This document shows positions 41,089 to 49,068 of a stretch of 64,000 nt of DNA, piece after piece. Each line of letters starts with the position of its first letter. Positions within the stretch are counted from its first letter, which is position 1. The notes beneath the pieces are model-generated. The model did not search any database and was not told the DNA's origin. It was given only the letters and a program-made list of their open reading frames with translations. A program made the position numbers and the translations under genes. Source of the stretch: Fibrobacter succinogenes (lineage in GTDB: Bacteria > Fibrobacterota > Fibrobacteria > Fibrobacterales > Fibrobacteraceae); NCBI GenBank assembly GCA_902768715.1, contig CACXMH010000003.1, positions 1 to 64,000 on the forward strand, given 5' to 3'.

Positions 41089-42819
41089 ATGAAAGAACCT
41101 AGAGCTACAAGATTCTCACAAAGTATCATTTTCAAGAGCCTGTTGCTCCTGATCCTTTCGACCATATTGATTGCCTCCATCAGTATTTTCTTTTTCGCCA
41201 AGGGTCAAATAAAAGCCCTTACCAATTGGAGCAGCGACAATAACCGTACCCAGCTTCGGCAGATGGTCTTCGCCGCGAACAACGAAATCCGACTGTTCGC
41301 CAACCGAATCATCTTCCTCACCCACACCACCGAAATCCAAAGCCTGGATTCCGCCATTGCGGGCGCCTACATCAACAGCGACAACATCGCCTCCCTGTTC
41401 AACGACGACGAGACCATCAACCTCTATGACGACGAAAACAACCTGATTTGCGAAAGGAAAAACGACTTTGCCGATGAACAGGTTCAGCTTCATTTTGAAA
41501 TTTCTAAAATTCCCAAGCACAATTCCTATTTCAGCCCCTGGTGCATCAACGACGACCACTCCATGCCCACCCGCATTTTCTCTTCTGAAGTCATCGGAGA
41601 AGAAAAAGAAAAGGGCGTTCTTCTGGCAAACTTTTCCTTTGAACGACTTGAAAAGTACTTTGCCGACTGCAAGGTGGGCAAGAACGGTTTTGTCATTGCC
41701 ATCACCGAAAAAGGGGAAATCCTGTACCTGCCCAGTTTCAAGGAAACCGGCCGCAAACGCATGAACATAACCGAACTCGGTTTCGAAAATTTCCAGCCCC
41801 AAAGGTTTGAGACCCCGGGGCCCTACTTTGTGAAACTCAGAAACGGAAGCGAATATCTTGTCAATTATGAGTACAGCCACGCTTTCCAGTTCGGACTGCT
41901 TTCGCTGCAGCCCCGTAGAGAAATCGAAGACATGGCTTCGGCCATCAAGCAGTCCAGCATGCTATTCCTTGTTGGCACCATCATTGCCACCTGCCTCATT
42001 TCGTTCTGGATGTTCCTCTTTTTGGGCAAGCCCCTGAACAAGCTGATTGTCCACATGAAGAAAATTACCAACGACAACATCGACACCCCCGAAATCAGGT
42101 TCGGCAGGCGTGACGACGAAGTGGGCCAGCTGTCCAAGGCGTTCAACCTGATGCACGAAACCATCAGGCGGCAGTTCAAGGAATTGCAGTCCCATAGGGA
42201 GCTCCTGGAACAGGAGGTGACCGAAAGAACGCAGGAACTGGAAGAGGCCAACAAGAAACTCCGCATCATGTCCAGGACCGACGAACTGACGGGACTACCC
42301 AACCGCCGGAACATTCACGAGTGCATCGAAAACGAGGTCAGCCGCATTTCCAGGTCACACAAGCCATTCTGCTTTGTGTTTATCGATATCGACCATTTCA
42401 AGAGAATTAACGACACCTACGGACACGCCTGTGGCGACGAAGTGCTGAAATCCGTTGCACAGACCATCCGCGGAATGTTGCGGAACTACGACATCGTGGG
42501 CCGCTATGGCGGCGAAGAATTTTTGGTGCTTCTTCCCGAGACCGACTTGGACGGGGCTGCCGTTGTGGCCGAACGGTTCCGCAAGCAGGTCGAGGAACAA
42601 TCCATCAAGCACGCCGACTTTCTCATCAACGTCACCATTACCCTGGGCGTCGCCAAATACGACGGCCGCCTAGGCGCCGACCGCAGTATTCAGATGGCGG
42701 ACAAGGCCCTGTACGAGGGCAAGGAATCCGGCAGGAACAAGGTAGTGGTCTGGAGTCCTGACAGAATCTCCGAAGAGGACTACCGTGCCGCGGCCATGGA
42801 AATGGCCCGTAACAGATAA
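41089..42819 (+). CDS. Membrane diguanylate cyclase
   Basis: 576 aa from the ATG at 41089. Two membrane segments (about residues 11-36 and 285-308) bracket a periplasmic sensor region of the Cache type (GKNGFVIAITEKGEILYLP). A HAMP domain (GKPLNKLIVHMKKITNDNID) and short coiled coil lead into a GGDEF domain: TDELTGLPNRRNIHE, FVFIDIDHFKRINDTYGHAC and active-site RYGGEEF. RNYD sits five residues before GGEEF, matching the inhibitory I-site. All catalytic residues are present, unlike the GGDEF protein at 6840-8201, so c-di-GMP synthesis is expected. Confidence 0.93.
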   Translation: MKEPRATRFSQSIIFKSLLLLILSTILIASISIFFFAKGQIKALTNWSSDNNRTQLRQMVFAANNEIRLFANRIIFLTHTTEIQSLDSAIAGAYINSDNIASLFNDDETINLYDDENNLICERKNDFADEQVQLHFEISKIPKHNSYFSPWCINDDHSMPTRIFSSEVIGEEKEKGVLLANFSFERLEKYFADCKVGKNGFVIAITEKGEILYLPSFKETGRKRMNITELGFENFQPQRFETPGPYFVKLRNGSEYLVNYEYSHAFQFGLLSLQPRREIEDMASAIKQSSMLFLVGTIIATCLISFWMFLFLGKPLNKLIVHMKKITNDNIDTPEIRFGRRDDEVGQLSKAFNLMHETIRRQFKELQSHRELLEQEVTERTQELEEANKKLRIMSRTDELTGLPNRRNIHECIENEVSRISRSHKPFCFVFIDIDHFKRINDTYGHACGDEVLKSVAQTIRGMLRNYDIVGRYGGEEFLVLLPETDLDGAAVVAERFRKQVEEQSIKHADFLINVTITLGVAKYDGRLGADRSIQMADKALYEGKESGRNKVVVWSPDRISEEDYRAAAMEMARNR

Positions 42820-42820
42820 A

Positions 42821-44149
42821 CTAATGTGGAATAAGCGTCAGGTTCTGCTTAAGGACCTTCAGCTGTTGCTTTGAAAATTCCGTCATTGTTTTTTCGGAAC
42901 TTACAGGGAACATGAACAGGTGGGCGTCCGGACAGTCGCTTTCGTTAAAGGCGACCCCGTAAGCTCGCGAATCCATCATCTTGACCCCGTAATAGGGCAT
43001 CCGGTAATCTACAGACGCCTTACCTTCCCCTTTCTTATACAGACCGCTGGTCAATAGGTCCGGACAATATGGGGTGTCTTCGAAGCCATCTTCCAGAACG
43101 GACAGGTCGTGATAATTCTCTAAATCTTCCCAGGTAGAGGTGGTGTGCCGAAGCCCAAAGAAATGGCCCGTTTCGTGCACCGCCACCTTCACGATTTCTT
43201 CGGCGGAGAGGGCGCGCTCTCCTGTTGTCGTGAGAACATGACTCCCGACAATAACGGTACTCTCGTCGCCCCCTACAAGGTTGGCCGCAAAGAGACCGGC
43301 AAAGCCCAGAACGTTCAGTTCGTCGATTCGGTGCACCAGCACAATATCCAGAGCCTCCGTAACACCCTTTGCAGGCCAGTTCCCTAGTTCGGAGAGGGAC
43401 GTCCCCTTGGAGGGACTTTCTGCCCGCCAGTATCTGTCGGGAGAGTACTTGCGCCCAAGGGTCGGATGGTTTTCTGCGTAGTTGACATAAACCGTATCGA
43501 TGACAAAGGAGGTATAACTCTTGCGGAAGGCCTGCACCAAAAGCCGCGACAGGTCATCAAAGCCATCTACTCCCTCGATAGGGTCGATAAGTCCCACAGG
43601 AATCAGGTTCAGGGAAAGGTGATTGGAATACTTGCCCGAGCCTTCGAATTTTACGTTTCTGGTCTTGCCCCTGTAATAGTCGTTGTTTTCAACCAGCGTA
43701 AGCGCCCACAATGATTTTTCGTTTTCTTCGCAAACAAATGTGAAGACATATCGACCACCGACAACCTGAGGTTTCACGGTTTCCACCTTAGAAATTCCGG
43801 AGCCGCCATTTTGATTAGAATAAATGCGGAACAGTTGCATCTTGGGAGCTTCATAGGCAGAATCCACCTCGAAAGAAAGGGTGTAGAGCCCGTCCGGATG
43901 CACAATCATCAAGACTCCCGTAGAAAGGTTCGCATCGATAGAATCCCCTAGACCCGGATCATTAGGGAACATGGAAAACAACATATTATTCTGCGGGTAA
44001 ACGGTCCTTTCCGGGTCAGAATCTTCGCTACAGGACGAGAAAAAAAGGGAAAAAGAAAGAAAAGTGAAAAAAATGAACAGTGGGTAGGCTTTTTTTGCAC
44101 CAAAAAAGCGTCTTATACATAGAGGGGCAAAAAATTTTGGCCTGACCAT
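42821..44149 (-). CDS. Metzincin-type metalloprotease lipoprotein
   Basis: About 442 aa from the ATG at 44149; an upstream TTG/ATG extension would overlap comEC. The N-terminus carries a long basic part then FIFFTFLSFSLFFSSC, a lipobox. The zinc motif HETGHFFGLRH (HExxHxxGxxH) is intact near residue 340, and a later YGVKMMDSRAY could provide the metzincin Met-turn. Residues 30-220 form an N-terminal region of unknown fold. Cell-surface protease is likely. Convergent with the diguanylate cyclase gene, only one base apart. Confidence 0.8.
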   Translation of the reverse strand: MVRPKFFAPLCIRRFFGAKKAYPLFIFFTFLSFSLFFSSCSEDSDPERTVYPQNNMLFSMFPNDPGLGDSIDANLSTGVLMIVHPDGLYTLSFEVDSAYEAPKMQLFRIYSNQNGGSGISKVETVKPQVVGGRYVFTFVCEENEKSLWALTLVENNDYYRGKTRNVKFEGSGKYSNHLSLNLIPVGLIDPIEGVDGFDDLSRLLVQAFRKSYTSFVIDTVYVNYAENHPTLGRKYSPDRYWRAESPSKGTSLSELGNWPAKGVTEALDIVLVHRIDELNVLGFAGLFAANLVGGDESTVIVGSHVLTTTGERALSAEEIVKVAVHETGHFFGLRHTTSTWEDLENYHDLSVLEDGFEDTPYCPDLLTSGLYKKGEGKASVDYRMPYYGVKMMDSRAYGVAFNESDCPDAHLFMFPVSSEKTMTEFSKQQLKVLKQNLTLIPH

Positions 44150-44190
44150 GCCCCAAAGGTACAAAAACAAGTCGCAAAGGATTGTACAGA

Positions 44191-46689
44191 ATGAAGCTTT
44201 TTTCTTCTTTTCGAGATTTGACATTTCCCCTGGCGGGGAAACCCGCCCTGGTAGCTGCCTTCACGATAATGGCAGTCATAACCGCCTTTGAAAAGCCCCT
44301 TTACGGAGCAGTTCTCCTGGCCTTGTTGTGGAGCCTTGCCCATGTTTCTGGAAAATTCACCCAGCGGGTGGTGCTGGCGACGCTGCTCACGGGAATCGGG
44401 AGCATTCTGATTTCGGCACGGGTATTTTCGAGTGGGGTGACGACCGCAAATCAGGTCATAACAGAGCCAGGTTCGCAGGTCGTAACTGTGCCTGGTTCGC
44501 AGGTCGTAACTGTGCCGCCGAAGGAGGGTTGCGGCACAGTAGAGGCGGTGCTGCCTCGGAGCAACGGAGTTGCGTTTGTGGTGATGGTCAGATCCGCGCA
44601 AGTCATGACAGCCGCGAAGGTCGCAGAGGTCGATAAGAAGGTCACGACAGCGCCGAATCGTTCGGTCGCAGAATCTGCCGAAACCTACCGCGTGCGCTTT
44701 ACCGAAAAGCGCCTCCTTGCACAATTGCCGGAACCCGGAGACTCCCTCTGTTACGAGGCGTCCTGGTACCCGGTGGAACCGCCCACAGTTCCTGGAGCCT
44801 TCGATACCCGAAAGTGGCTGGACAGCCAGAATCTTGCCGCCTACGGAAAAATGCTGCACTGGAAAAGCTGGCGGGGCGGCTGGACTTTCGAGCGGAGCTT
44901 TTACCATTTCAGGAACTGGATCCGCCAAAAGCTGTCGCGGTTCTTGGACCCGGCAGAAACGGGACTGTTGATGGGGCTTTTGGCCGGAGACCGGAGCGGC
45001 ATACCCGAGGCCCTGCGGAGCGATTTCCAACGGTCGGGACTAGTACACGTTCTAGCGATTAGCGGTTTCCATGTGGTGCTGCTGGCAGGGCTCCTGATGA
45101 CGTTTCTGAAAGCGACGGGACTCCCCCACAGGATTGTGCGGGTGGTGGGAATCTTACTCCTTGCCATATACGTGCCCGTCACCGGCGGCTCCCCTGCGGT
45201 GACCCGGGCCGTCATCATGTTTGCCGTTCCGCAAGTGGGCATGCTTTTTCAGCGACCGGCAGGTGCGCTGAACAGCCTGGGAGTAGCCCTAATCTTTATA
45301 CTTTTGCCGAACCCGCAGGTGCTCTGGAATCCTGGATTCCAGCTGTCGGCGGCAGCTACCGCCGGAATCATTCTCGGGTCCAGCCACAATCCCCTGAAGG
45401 CGCTTCCCGAAGGTCTTTCGAAGAACAGGCTGTGGGGCAAGTTTCAAAGTTTTATACTGGAGCCCACCTACACCACCGTCTGCGCCACCCTAGCGACGGC
45501 ACCATTCCTGATTTACCATTTCAAGACTCTCGCCCCCCTCGCCTGGCTCGGGAATATCGTCATCGTCCCCCTGATTTCTTGGGGAATGGAAGCCGGGCTT
45601 TTTGCATTGCTTTCGCCTTTCGACTTTCTGGCAGGGACCTTCTGTAGCGCCGCTTCGGTACTGCTTAGGAGTGCCAGCCTGTTGACTCGCCTGCTTTCCG
45701 ATTCCTCGGTGGCTTCGGTAACAGTGGGGCCCTACCCACCCTTTGTGCTTTTGCTGATGGGTTTTGCGTTTGCCCTGCTTACCAGCATCCGCAAAAACAG
45801 GCTTGGCGCCATCCTTTTCGCCCTGGGCCTCCTTTTCTTTTCGGGCTTTTATTTTGCATGCAACTACCGTGATGTGGTCTGGCCCACCTGGAGCCTTACC
45901 GCCATCGACATCGGGCAGGGGGACGCCATACTGATTACCACCCCTTCGAGGAAAAACATCCTAGTCGATAGCGGGCCCAATGACCGCAGGGACTCGGGCA
46001 AGGATATCATAGTTCCCTATTTGCGACATTCCGGAATCCTAAAGCTGGACGCCCTTGTGGTGACACACGCCGACGCCGACCATTTCGGCGGGGTCCTCGG
46101 AATTGTAAAAAGTTTTCCCGTCAAGGAACTCTGGGTCAGCGAATGCGCAAGGCTGGAGCCGAAACCCGCCTGGATTAAAACGATGGCCGTGGCGCTGGAG
46201 CGGGGAATCCCCCTGCGGGATATCGGCCGAGGGTTCACCTGGTCCGAGAACTTTTTCGAGATTCGGGCCCTGCACCCTGTTTCTAGCGGCAAGTGCGCAG
46301 AGACCAACGAAGAAAGCATCACCTTCCGGGTGAAGGGCCTGGGGCATTCCGCCATCTTGACCGGAGACTTGACGGTGGCGGGCGAAAAGAAGATCCTCCG
46401 GTCTCACGCCTTCTTGAAAAGCGACGTGCTGAAGCTGGGCCATCACGGGAGCAAGACGTCTAGCAGCAGGAACTTTTTGACGGCGGTAGGCCCAAAGCTC
46501 GCCCTGGTGTCCAGCGGGCGGAAGAACAGGTTCCGTCACCCCCACAAGCAGGTGGTGGAACGACTCGATTCCTTGGGAATTCCCTACCTGAACACAGCAA
46601 AGCGCGGGACCATCACCGTGCAGTTTACCCCCGACACCATGCTGGTGGAGACGATGCTACCGAGGGATATGACTGAGAGAGGAAATTAA
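44191..46689 (+). CDS. comEC: ComEC/Rec2 DNA-uptake channel protein
   Basis: 832 aa from the ATG at 44191. Forms the inner-membrane channel for single-stranded DNA in natural transformation. Residues about 220-500 are the competence domain (GLLAGDRSGIPEALRSDFQR, SGLVHVLAISGFHVVLL, TGGSPAVTRAVIMFAV). The C-terminus (570-830) is a metallo-beta-lactamase-like domain (DIGQGDAILI, VTHADADHFGG, LKLGHHGSKTSS). Residues 93-108 come from a 24-bp tandem repeat (PGSQVVTV twice). No other competence gene is in the window, apart from a PilT ATPase. Confidence 0.94.
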   Translation: MKLFSSFRDLTFPLAGKPALVAAFTIMAVITAFEKPLYGAVLLALLWSLAHVSGKFTQRVVLATLLTGIGSILISARVFSSGVTTANQVITEPGSQVVTVPGSQVVTVPPKEGCGTVEAVLPRSNGVAFVVMVRSAQVMTAAKVAEVDKKVTTAPNRSVAESAETYRVRFTEKRLLAQLPEPGDSLCYEASWYPVEPPTVPGAFDTRKWLDSQNLAAYGKMLHWKSWRGGWTFERSFYHFRNWIRQKLSRFLDPAETGLLMGLLAGDRSGIPEALRSDFQRSGLVHVLAISGFHVVLLAGLLMTFLKATGLPHRIVRVVGILLLAIYVPVTGGSPAVTRAVIMFAVPQVGMLFQRPAGALNSLGVALIFILLPNPQVLWNPGFQLSAAATAGIILGSSHNPLKALPEGLSKNRLWGKFQSFILEPTYTTVCATLATAPFLIYHFKTLAPLAWLGNIVIVPLISWGMEAGLFALLSPFDFLAGTFCSAASVLLRSASLLTRLLSDSSVASVTVGPYPPFVLLLMGFAFALLTSIRKNRLGAILFALGLLFFSGFYFACNYRDVVWPTWSLTAIDIGQGDAILITTPSRKNILVDSGPNDRRDSGKDIIVPYLRHSGILKLDALVVTHADADHFGGVLGIVKSFPVKELWVSECARLEPKPAWIKTMAVALERGIPLRDIGRGFTWSENFFEIRALHPVSSGKCAETNEESITFRVKGLGHSAILTGDLTVAGEKKILRSHAFLKSDVLKLGHHGSKTSSSRNFLTAVGPKLALVSSGRKNRFRHPHKQVVERLDSLGIPYLNTAKRGTITVQFTPDTMLVETMLPRDMTERGN
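44443..44514 (+). repeat. 24-bp tandem repeat inside comEC
   Basis: Units at 44443-44466 (diverged), 44467-44490 and 44491-44514, the last two differing by one base. The period is a multiple of three, so the frame is kept and PGSQVVTV is duplicated in the N-terminal periplasmic part. Confidence 0.85.
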
Positions 46690-46694
46690 ACCTA

Positions 46695-46724
46695 TTGACA
46701 AAAAAAACAGTGGATATATATATT
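46695..46724 (+). promoter_or_regulatory. Promoter of the antitoxin-like gene
   Basis: TTGACA at 46695-46700 and TATATT at 46719-46724, spacer 18. The -10 box ends only four bases before the ATG at 46729, so the transcript would be leaderless or start inside the reading frame. Confidence 0.6.
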
Positions 46725-46728
46725 ATAT

Positions 46729-46963
46729 ATGAAACGCAACTATGACTTCAGCAATGCGGTAAAGAATCCGTATGCAAAAAAAATTGAAGAAAACGATTTG
46801 CATCAACATCAGCGAATCGGTCCTCGCCTATTTTAAGGAACTCGCCGAAAAAACCGGGATTCCCTACCAGACTCTAATCAACATGTTCCTTACGCAGGCC
46901 AAAGCCGAAAAGATGGAACCAAAATTTATCGCAAAACCACCTCGAAAAAAACAGGTGGCATAA
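46729..46963 (+). pseudogene. BrnA/CopG-type antitoxin gene with +1 frameshift at an A8 tract
   Basis: Frame 1 from the ATG at 46729 gives MKRNYDFSNAVKNPYAKK. Frame 2 continues, from the A run at 46776-46783, as LKKTICINISESVLAYFKEL and AEKTGIPYQTLINMFLTQA to 46963. Joined, this is a normal BrnA/CopG antitoxin (YDFSxAxxNPYAK, then a ribbon-helix-helix). The A run has eight As where seven would keep the frame. The ATG at 46772 gives a 63-aa RHH-containing product on its own. It may be a frameshift mutation, sequencing error, or slippage-regulated gene. No BrnT toxin gene is next to it. Confidence 0.7.
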
Positions 46964-47134
46964 AACAAGCGACATAAAAGTCCCGCTTTGTTATTTCCCC
47001 CGTATCGTCAGTTTACATTTTTCAACTTTTCTTCTTCAGGAGGAATCGTTATGCCGTTGACATTTTCCTTGATGGAAATCAACAAAATCCCAGAAATCCA
47101 TCTTTTTTTTCTGATTTTTTCAGCGTCAAAACGC

Positions 47135-47208
47135 TTGCGAACCTGCATAAAATAAGGTATATTCAGAAAGCAGGTCTTATAGGGGCTCTTTATGAGCAGG
47201 GATAAAAC
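47135..47208 (+). promoter_or_regulatory. MSR leader element, copy A: promoter, leader and start codon
   Basis: TTGCGA (47135-47140) and TATATT (47158-47163) with a 17-nt spacer form a good promoter. It is followed by TCTTATAGGGGCTCTTTATG, in which AGGGG is a ribosome binding site six bases before the ATG at 47192. From 47145 on it matches copy C (53721-53783), and 47174-47208 matches copy B (47858-47892) in 34 of 35 bases. GGCTC/GAGC can pair around the AUG. Confidence 0.75.
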
Positions 47209-47794
47209 TTTAATGATATCCGCAGCATTATGTTTCCTTCTAGGAAGCTGTACGCTCAATGAAGAAAACGTAAATTGTTATGAAGCAAATCTTTTTGCTA
47301 GTATTAATTTATTGACAACGACTAAAATTGATAGTACTAAACTTAGTTGCAATAATAAGGATTTTAGATTTTTTAACGAATCTTTTATTTGTATGGATAC
47401 AACCATATCAACACATTTCATTACCGACACTATTTCACAGTTGGGAAAATATACTTGTTCTAGGGACTATCCACTATGGTACGCATATCATTTTTTCAGC
47501 ACTCCTTTTAACAAGATAGAATTAGAATCAACGAAACTGAATTTGATTATTTATGGCTCGGAAATCGAACAGAAAATCGACATATCGGAATTCATCAGTG
47601 GTGGTCAGATCACCAACATAATCACAGAAAAAGATACCGTAAATTGGTTTTCACAGGACGAGAATTTTGTAGTACCTTATTTTTCCGATTATAAGTCTCC
47701 TTTGTTATCAATTCGTTTAGGTTGCCGTGACGGCTACTGTTTTGCAACCTTGCCAATAACCGAATCAGAATTTTGTTATGACCATTCTCTATGA
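47192..47794 (+). CDS. AT-rich lipoprotein of unknown function, flanked by direct repeats
   Basis: 200 aa. Starts with MSRDKTLMISAALCFLLGSC, a lipoprotein signal peptide with lipobox. The remainder has several Cys residues (CYEANLFAS, LSCNNKDFRF, FICMDTT, YTCSRDYPLWY, CRDGYCFATLP) and no family I recognise. Codon use is visibly more A/T-rich than in any neighbour, which suggests transfer. The start codon and first five codons lie within repeat copy A; copy B lies 64 nt beyond the stop, so the gene sits between 35-bp direct repeats 684 nt apart. Confidence 0.7.
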   Translation: MSRDKTLMISAALCFLLGSCTLNEENVNCYEANLFASINLLTTTKIDSTKLSCNNKDFRFFNESFICMDTTISTHFITDTISQLGKYTCSRDYPLWYAYHFFSTPFNKIELESTKLNLIIYGSEIEQKIDISEFISGGQITNIITEKDTVNWFSQDENFVVPYFSDYKSPLLSIRLGCRDGYCFATLPITESEFCYDHSL

Positions 47795-47857
47795 AGAATT
47801 TTATGCGACAAAAAAACTCAATTTGGTTCAATATCAGCAAATCAAGCTAAATTTATA

Positions 47858-47892
47858 GTCTTATAGAGGCTCTTTATGAGCAGGGATAAAAC
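47858..47892 (+). repeat. MSR leader element, copy B (direct repeat of copy A)
   Basis: 34 of 35 bases match 47174-47208, including the SD-like stretch and ATG (47876). No promoter-like TATATT precedes it. The ATG opens a 19-codon frame MSRDKTRTEKPVIIPGNCR. Confidence 0.85.
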
Positions 47893-47953
47893 CAGAACAG
47901 AAAAACCTGTTATAATTCCTGGAAATTGCCGATAATACGCAAGTGATCAGGAC

Positions 47954-48076
47954 TCTCGGCGGAATCTCGCAGGGACTAACAGTCACAAGAGTTTCCTCCT
48001 GTAGCAACGGTTCTTTCCAGTAAAATATCGAGGGAAAGATTTGTTAAAGGAGAAGCCCCGTCAAGCGGGGCATGAC
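47954..48076 (+). repeat. Dispersed repeat R1, copy 3 (internally deleted)
   Basis: The left part TCTCGGCGGAATCTCGCAGG through GAGTTTCC (to 47996) and the right part CGAGGGAAAGATTTGTTAAA (48029-48048) match copy 2; the long stem between them is missing. It ends in a GCCCCG/CGGGGCATGAC hairpin (48054-48076). It abuts composite repeat H copy 2. Confidence 0.75.
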
Positions 48077-48091
48077 ATGAGGGTGCGGGGT

Positions 48092-48244
48092 GTTAGGGGC
48101 AGAGCCCCTAGGAGAGGGGGTGATGGAAGACTTGGCGAGATCGTTGGATTGTGATTGCTTCACCCCTATTCGGGGTTCGCAATGACACTGCCGACTTCTG
48201 TCTAATCGCCAAGGCTGCAATCAGGGGGAGGCGTCCCCCTTTCA
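48092..48244. repeat. Composite repeat H, copy 2, with a different hairpin in its loop
   Basis: Inverted relative to 29588-29706. The outer flanks are conserved but the stem is CTTGGCGA/TCGCCAAG and the loop carries GATTGCTTCACCCC...GGGGTTCGCAATGAC, a hairpin unrelated to the cargo of copy 1. The 47795-48252 gap consists of copy B, R1 copy 3 and this element; I see no gene. Confidence 0.75.
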
Positions 48245-48252
48245 ATAAAAAG

Positions 48253-49068
48253 CTACCGGCCGTTCAACAGGATTCGGGCGGGGTTGTGGAGGATGCCGTT
48301 GGAGGCGATGGAGCTGTACCCCTCGTGGACAGAGGCGATGGGGTGACCCGCTTCGTCAAAGAGGTCCGACTCCCCTTCGATGGTGGTGAACTTTCCGCCC
48401 GCTTCCTGGAACAGCAGCGGATAGGCGGCGATGTCCCACAGGGAGACAACAGGGTCCACCATCACTTCGGCACGACCCGATGCCACCAGGTAATAACCGT
48501 AGCAATCGCCCCAACCGCGGTAAAGGTTTGCACTCCGGCGAAGTTTCGCGAAGCCCTCGCCAAAGCCCACCGTTTCCATGGTGTTCACCGTTCCCGAAAG
48601 CACCAGGGCGTCAGCCAGGGAATGGACTCTGGAACAGCGGACCGGATTTCCGTCCAGAAACGCGCCGCCGTCTTGAACCGCCCACACGGCACTATGCAGG
48701 GCCGGTATGCGGATAACGCTTGCCACGGGGACATTCTTGCGGTAAAGGGCGATCAGCGTACCGAACAGGGGAACGCCCCGAATAAAAGACTTGGTGCCGT
48801 CAATGGGATCCACAATCCAGCGGTATTCTTTATCCGAAAGGCCGTCGCCGAATTCTTCGCCCAAGACGCCAAAATCGGGAGTTTCCTTAAGCCAGAATTC
48901 ACGGAGAAGTTCCTCGGTGCTCTTGTCGGCGAGAGTCACGGGGGTCCTGTCCGCTTTCCATTCGATGCTCAAGTCCCGGCGGAAGTATTTCAAGATGTTC
49001 TCTTCGGCCATCTCGGAAGCCTTGAGGGCGATTTTCAGAAGATCCAGGTTTGTAGCGGTCGCCGGCAT
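48253..49068 (-). CDS. hisN: Histidinol-phosphatase, inositol monophosphatase family
   Basis: 271 aa. Metal-binding motifs GEEFGDG and WIVDPIDGTKSFIRGVPLFG, and a C-terminal WGDCYGYYLVASGRAEVMVD and VSLWDIAA, match the HisN-type branch of the IMPase fold. It dephosphorylates histidinol phosphate in histidine synthesis. Its ATG begins directly after the hisC stop codon, so the two are translated together; this linkage supports hisN over a generic inositol phosphatase. Confidence 0.9.
   Translation of the reverse strand: MPATATNLDLLKIALKASEMAEENILKYFRRDLSIEWKADRTPVTLADKSTEELLREFWLKETPDFGVLGEEFGDGLSDKEYRWIVDPIDGTKSFIRGVPLFGTLIALYRKNVPVASVIRIPALHSAVWAVQDGGAFLDGNPVRCSRVHSLADALVLSGTVNTMETVGFGEGFAKLRRSANLYRGWGDCYGYYLVASGRAEVMVDPVVSLWDIAAYPLLFQEAGGKFTTIEGESDLFDEAGHPIASVHEGYSSIASNGILHNPARILLNGR

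Noticed and set aside
47192-47892. Integron attC cassette
   Set aside because: The direct repeats lack attC core sites and contain a start codon of the gene; no integrase is present.
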